Positions 30,624 to 34,140 of a stretch of 34,140 bases of DNA are shown in pieces; the first letter of the stretch is position 1; each line of letters starts with the position of its first letter. The translations under genes were made by a program, and so were the position numbers. Under the pieces are notes generated by a model, which saw nothing but the letters and a program-made list of their open reading frames with translations, searched no databases and was not told the origin of the DNA. Source of the stretch: an uncultured Lachnospiraceae bacterium (GTDB lineage: Bacteria; Bacillota_A; Clostridia; Lachnospirales; Lachnospiraceae); the NCBI GenBank assembly GCA_910588595.1, contig CAJUQU010000009.1:1-34140 (forward strand), in the 5' to 3' direction.

Positions 30624-30987
30624 AGTGTTTGCTCACCTCCGCAATCTCCACAATTTTGACACTTCCGGCTATCTGATCGATCTGACAGGGAATGTAGGGA
30701 TTTCCCTCCTCATTTAAAGGCTGTATGATGATCCTCCACTGTTCTCTTCTTGATTTTACATCTATTGCAAAATATCCCTCCAGGTCTCTTCCACCTTTCT
30801 TCTCCAGTTTGTGAAAATGAAATGTGGGCTGAACAATGATATCTTTGATCGTTTCAGCCTGCTTCAGTGCATTGATCCTTGCTAATAGACTTCTCGCCAG
30901 AACAGCATCCCCTCCAAATAATTTACTTGCCGCTTTGACACTTGTACATTGATCTTCAAGCTTTTCAGCTGCGTAGATTAGCTCCAC
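30616..30987 (-). CDS. HigB-like toxin, RelE/ParE superfamily
   Basis: The 123-residue protein starts at GTG (30987), with AGGAGG seven bases upstream. The C-terminal two thirds match the HigB/RelE-type toxin fold: LEGYFAIDVKSRREQWRIII is the strand pair with the basic residues expected for an mRNA interferase, followed by a helix-strand end. It is translated first and overlaps the HigA-like gene, the order typical of higBA modules. Known HigB toxins cut mRNA on the ribosome. The promoter and a palindrome lie directly upstream. Confidence 0.85.
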   Translation of the reverse strand: MELIYAAEKLEDQCTSVKAASKLFGGDAVLARSLLARINALKQAETIKDIIVQPTFHFHKLEKKGGRDLEGYFAIDVKSRREQWRIIIQPLNEEGNPYIPCQIDQIAGSVKIVEIAEVSKHYE

Positions 30988-31011
30988 CTATGCCCTCCTT
31001 GCACATCCGGA

Positions 31012-31059
31012 TTACCCATTGGGTAACTTCATTATATCATTCCGAGTGATCATCGTCAA
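31012..31059 (-). promoter_or_regulatory. higBA promoter with palindromic operator
   Basis: On the minus strand TTGACG (31059-31054), 17 bases, TATAAT (31036-31031): near consensus. The perfect 15-bp palindrome TTACCCA-T-TGGGTAA (31012-31026) lies just downstream of the -10 at the transcription start, well placed for repression by the HigA-like protein. Confidence 0.85.
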
Positions 31060-31239
31060 TACAAACTGTCCTGCTCATCAAAATCTCATCAATATCCTTA
31101 TTGGGAATGAATGCCTTCTCCCGTTCGCGAACCCAAACCGGCATCTGGCGAAACTTTTCTCCATCTGACAGCCTCCTGTGATATAGTAATCCCAACAAGC
31201 AACAAACCACAAATACACATTAGAAAAGGAGAAAACAGT

Positions 31240-31650
31240 ATGAAAACAAAAAATATGGTTTATTTTGGAATCTTTGTGGCAGTGTTGGTGATCACCGACT
31301 GCATCGCAGGAAAAGAACCTGCCAATTTCTGGATCTTTATAGCAGCGCTGGCAATCTCCGGCAACATCTCAAGAAAAGAGCCCGAGCGCTTCCGCAAACT
31401 CATGACAAACACTTTGGGCTACACGATGAGCCTCGGACTCATATTTTGTTTCCTCGAAGTTCTTGCCCTCTACGGTATTGAGACCGCCGCGATTCCCTGG
31501 AGTCTCAGCCCGCTGGATTTCATGTTCTCGGTCTCCTGTCTGTTTTTCTTCTCGCTCATCTCAGAGAAGTGGACACTTCCGGGGCGTCAGGATGCAGGTG
31601 AAAAAAAATCCCTCTCCGCGATGAACCCGATGAAATGGTGGCGGTGCTGA
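31240..31650 (+). CDS. Small integral membrane protein of unknown function
   Basis: The chosen start is the ATG at 31240 (AAAGGAG eight bases upstream); the longer frame from 31111 lacks a ribosome site. The 136 residues have three to four hydrophobic segments (MVYFGIFVAVLVITDCIAG, FWIFIAALAISGNIS, GYTMSLGLIFCFLEVLAL, LDFMFSVSCLFFFSLIS) and a charged tail. I recognise no family. It is convergent with the LytTR regulator gene, 9 bp apart. A TATAGT at 31182-31187 may be its -10, without a clear -35. Confidence 0.7.
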   Translation: MKTKNMVYFGIFVAVLVITDCIAGKEPANFWIFIAALAISGNISRKEPERFRKLMTNTLGYTMSLGLIFCFLEVLALYGIETAAIPWSLSPLDFMFSVSCLFFFSLISEKWTLPGRQDAGEKKSLSAMNPMKWWRC

Positions 31651-31659
31651 CAGCGATTC

Positions 31660-32397
31660 TCAGCTGCGCAGGGCGGAGGCGTACTCCGCCTTCGCCTTGC
31701 GGGACAAAAGACACGTCTCCCCGTTGTCAAGTTCCACCATGTTTTCTTTCAGCCGCACATTGCCGATCCTGGCACGGTTTACCAGAAAGCTGCGGTGGCA
31801 CCGCCAGAACGCCTCCCCCAGCTTCTCCTCGAAATGATTCAGGCTGCTGTTGAACTCCAGCACCTCATCATCCATGTGGAGCACCAGCGTGTGGCGGCTT
31901 CCCACCGCCTCAAAATACAGGATCTTCTGCAGCGGAATGTGACGCACCGAGTCAAATATTTTTAAAGAACAATAATTACTTTTCCCGTCCGGCTCACTCA
32001 TCAGCCGCTCACAGATACTCTCCAGACACGCGTTCACGCGCTGTGCCATCACGGAGGGCTCGCCCTTCACGATATAGTCCAGCGCCTCCAGCCGATACCG
32101 GAATGTCTCAAACATCATATCGTCGTGTGCCGTGATGAACACGATGAACCCTCTCGGATCATACTGCCTGAGCTTTACCGCAAGCTCCAGACCGCTCATG
32201 TACCCCGGAAAGTCGATATCAAGAAAATAGATCGCCGGAACATCCGCTTTTTTCTGCATCGAAAGCAGCGAAACCGGATTGTCCACCACCTGCAGCGGTC
32301 CCATATCACGCTCCATCATCATGATCTGATCGCCGACAAGTCTCTCCAGCTGCGCGCTGATCGCCGGCTCGTCGTCGCATATATACACTGGGATCAT
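31660..32397 (-). CDS. LytTR-family response regulator (AgrA-like)
   Basis: I chose the second ATG (32397), because AGGAGG is seven bases before it and only one base before the first (32403). The 245 residues hold a receiver (about 1-120; acidic pair CDDE, phospho-acceptor in FLDIDFPG, conserved Thr in FITAHDD, Lys in IVKGEP) and a C-terminal LytTR DNA-binding domain (about 145-240, RCHRSFLVNRARIGN). AgrA-type regulators bind paired 9-bp direct repeats and often control peptide signalling or bacteriocins. No target repeats were spotted here. It lies 79 bp after the kinase gene on the same strand. Confidence 0.94.
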   Translation of the reverse strand: MIPVYICDDEPAISAQLERLVGDQIMMMERDMGPLQVVDNPVSLLSMQKKADVPAIYFLDIDFPGYMSGLELAVKLRQYDPRGFIVFITAHDDMMFETFRYRLEALDYIVKGEPSVMAQRVNACLESICERLMSEPDGKSNYCSLKIFDSVRHIPLQKILYFEAVGSRHTLVLHMDDEVLEFNSSLNHFEEKLGEAFWRCHRSFLVNRARIGNVRLKENMVELDNGETCLLSRKAKAEYASALRS

Positions 32398-32476
32398 CGT
32401 CATTCCTCCTCGTCATCCCCAATAGACTCCCGCAGCCTGTTTCCGCTCTGCATCCAATATCCCGCCCGGAAAGATC

Positions 32477-33817
32477 CTACACCGGGATCCGCAGCTCCTG
32501 CACCAGGTAGTCGTCCTTGATATAAGTGCGCGTCATGCAGTCCGGACAGCGCGACACCATCTTCCGATAGCTCGAAAGACCCGTCCCATGTCCCTTTCCC
32601 TTCGTGGTATAGCCGCTCTTTGTGAGCGCCGCCAGATTCGGCTGCTCGTCATAATTGTTGGCGACCGCTATGTACAGTTCCCCTGCGTCCTGCAATAGGA
32701 CTACCCGGATCTTCCCCTCCGACTTCGACGCCGCCTCGATCGCGTTGTCGAGCAGGATCCCCTGGCAGCGCAGCAGATCCTCCGTCGACATGCGGACGCC
32801 TGTCACGGGGTTCATGATCTCGAGCGCGACCTGGATATGGCGCTGGCGCATCAGATTCAGCTTCGTGGAGATCAGGCTGCGCACCGGATAGATCCGGATG
32901 TTGGACAGTCCCTCCATCTGCCGGATCTCGCTGCCCAGCTTCTCGTCAAAATACCCGCTGGTGCGCCGCATGAACTCCTGGATCGCCTCCACATCCCCCT
33001 CCTGCGCGGAGAGTGCCATGCCGGACAAAAGATTGGTAAAGTCATGGCGGAACGCGCGGATCTCCCCCTGCAGTTCCTCGAGCAGCGCCATGTGCGCCTG
33101 TTGCTGCGCGATCGTCTCCTCCTGCGCCTTGACCTTGTCCCTGCTCGCCGCGTACATGGCGCCAAACTGGATGCAGAACAGCGCAAACAGGATCAGCACA
33201 CAGCAGAACAGCCCATAGGAAAAATCGGTCGTCACACCCGGGAAAAACCGATCCAGCAGCGCTTTCAGGTTCATCAGCAGGAAAAAGACCAGCAGCGAGA
33301 CCGCCGTCCGCATCCGCCCGTGGAACAGATATGCAAAATACTGCGCAAACTCTGACCGGTTCAGAACAAACACGATCCCGCCGGAAAAAAGCAGCGTCAG
33401 CATGTACGGCAGCAAAAGGGATGTCGCCACATAGAGATATTTCCCGTCAAAGACAGGCGAGTAGTATGACGCCGCCGCTGTCAGAAAGTCAAAGATCGTG
33501 TAGATCAGAAAATGTCCCAGCATCGCCGCACCGAGTGCCGCAGCCATCGGTACGCGGTACCGCAGCCTGAGGATCGCACTGAAGATCAACGCCACGATCG
33601 AAAGTCCCAGCGGCTCGAGCCAGTCTTCATCCAACACATCGAGCGCGATCATGAGCAGTACCACCCCCCACATGACCACAGAGTACCCCGCATAGTACAC
33701 GGCGTACCACCGCCACCGCGCTCTCTCCCCCACCAGTGCCATCGTCGTCCAGAAGACAGAATACGCATGCACCGCAAACAATACAACTACCACAGAAATA
33801 CGAAAAACAAAAGGCAT
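32477..33817 (-). CDS. AgrC-like GHKL sensor histidine kinase
   Basis: The 446 residues begin with an N-terminal sensor of six to seven membrane helices (about 5-225), then a coiled linker. The histidine box is FRHDFTNLLSGM (His258), the N box ILLDNAIEAA with Asn358, and the G box GHGTGLSSYRKM (409-420). This is the AgrC/ComD class that usually senses a secreted peptide. No AgrB or AgrD gene is in the window. The start has AAGGAG ten bases upstream, with a consensus promoter at 33852-33880. Confidence 0.94.
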   Translation of the reverse strand: MPFVFRISVVVVLFAVHAYSVFWTTMALVGERARWRWYAVYYAGYSVVMWGVVLLMIALDVLDEDWLEPLGLSIVALIFSAILRLRYRVPMAAALGAAMLGHFLIYTIFDFLTAAASYYSPVFDGKYLYVATSLLLPYMLTLLFSGGIVFVLNRSEFAQYFAYLFHGRMRTAVSLLVFFLLMNLKALLDRFFPGVTTDFSYGLFCCVLILFALFCIQFGAMYAASRDKVKAQEETIAQQQAHMALLEELQGEIRAFRHDFTNLLSGMALSAQEGDVEAIQEFMRRTSGYFDEKLGSEIRQMEGLSNIRIYPVRSLISTKLNLMRQRHIQVALEIMNPVTGVRMSTEDLLRCQGILLDNAIEAASKSEGKIRVVLLQDAGELYIAVANNYDEQPNLAALTKSGYTTKGKGHGTGLSSYRKMVSRCPDCMTRTYIKDDYLVQELRIPV

Positions 33818-33851
33818 CTGTAATACTCTCCTTCCATTTTGCTATACTATC

Positions 33852-33880
33852 ATTATAAAAACTTGCACATAGTATGTCAA
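33852..33880 (-). promoter_or_regulatory. Consensus promoter of the kinase-regulator operon
   Basis: On the minus strand TTGACA (33880-33875), 17 bases, TATAAT (33857-33852): a full match to the sigma-A consensus, 35 bases before the kinase start. The mobile repeat at 33911-34049 ends 30 bp upstream of the -35. Confidence 0.92.
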
Positions 33881-33901
33881 CGCGCTGGCAGAAAATATGT
33901 G

Positions 33902-34058
33902 AGCAGCATGTAATAGTTCAGCCCAGGACTTCGCACTACGCTGCAAAGTCCGTGAGAATACATAGTGGCTGAGATGCATCAAGCTAACCGCGAAGCGGTT
34001 TTTGCATAGCTTGATGCCTGTAACAGGAAGCCGAAGGCTGAACTGTTACAGCAGCATG
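33902..34058. mobile_element. Structured mobile repeat, copy B, with 9-bp target duplication
   Basis: The element at 33911-34049 is flanked by AGCAGCATG on both sides (33902-33910 and 34050-34058). Its ends are inverted (TAATAGTTCAGCC and GTAACAGTTCAGCC). On the minus strand it starts with the same 32-base hairpin as copy A (34050-34019), then the 11-bp stem GCATCAAGCTA (34017-34007) / TAGCTTGATGC (33986-33976) enclosing CCGC-TTC-GCGG. No protein is encoded; it is a non-autonomous element. Confidence 0.88.
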
Positions 34059-34140
34059 CGCTCAACCACAGGCGGATGCAGTGTGAGCTGCTGTACGATC
34101 CAGGGCGACGTCTCTGCCGGGACCTACATCGCCTGCTGTA
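34059..34140. other. Unassigned window edge
   Basis: 82 bases after the repeat. Several frames are open to the edge, including a plus-strand one from ATG 34056 that reads STTGGCSVSCC and is rich in Cys and Ser, but none has a ribosome site. The stretch is too short to assign. Confidence 0.3.

Overview
The window looks like a chromosomal stretch from a Gram-positive Clostridia bacterium, most likely a Lachnospiraceae-type gut anaerobe. The grounds are mid G+C, strong AGGAGG ribosome sites, TTGACA/TATAAT promoters, a textbook CIRCE/HrcA operator, a type III-style Wadjet locus, a BlaI/BlaR1-like pair and an Agr-like LytTR two-component system. No rRNA, tRNA, CRISPR array, transposase or integrase was found. 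Assignments come from reading the sequence and remembered family motifs; no search was run.

Layout. 63-3442: a large calcium-repeat/propeller/RsiV-like lipoprotein and a Nudix hydrolase, with an unusual promoter region made of four 11-bp direct repeats. 3524-20054: a long minus-strand island. From its promoter end it holds small immunity-like proteins, a macro-domain hydrolase, two membrane proteins, an HD hydrolase, a previously unmarked 44-aa ORF, a complete Wadjet system (jetD-jetA-jetB-jetC), an Eco47II-type restriction-endonuclease-like protein whose catalytic residues look altered and which has no methylase, a decayed small gene, and a PLD-nuclease/DEAH-helicase/DUF3427 protein. From 19173 to 6887 genes overlap or are separated by no more than about 80 bp, and no terminator is apparent. 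20365-20937: an Hsp20 gene under CIRCE. 21103-25147: a mobile structured repeat, two BlaI-type palindromic operators, a truncated MITE, then blaI-like, blaR1-like and lipoprotein genes.

25194-31059: a MATE exporter, a 160-bp MITE with 27-bp inverted ends, an esterase-like lipoprotein, a response-regulator/(p)ppGpp-synthetase fusion and a HigB/HigA-ImmA toxin-antitoxin module. 31240-33880: a small membrane protein facing an AgrA/AgrC-like pair. 33911-34049: a second copy of the structured repeat flanked by a 9-bp direct repeat.

How it fits together. The island is a defence neighbourhood. Wadjet is known to sense and cut circular plasmid DNA by loop extrusion plus a Toprim nuclease. Around it are a helicase-nuclease, a restriction-like protein, a macro-domain enzyme and a toxin-antitoxin module. 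The most unusual items are the receiver-alarmone synthetase fusion (28355-29431), the apparently nuclease-altered Eco47II-like protein attached to the Wadjet operon (6887-7432), and the repeat family at 21103 and 33911, whose central stem shows two compensatory base-pair changes between copies.
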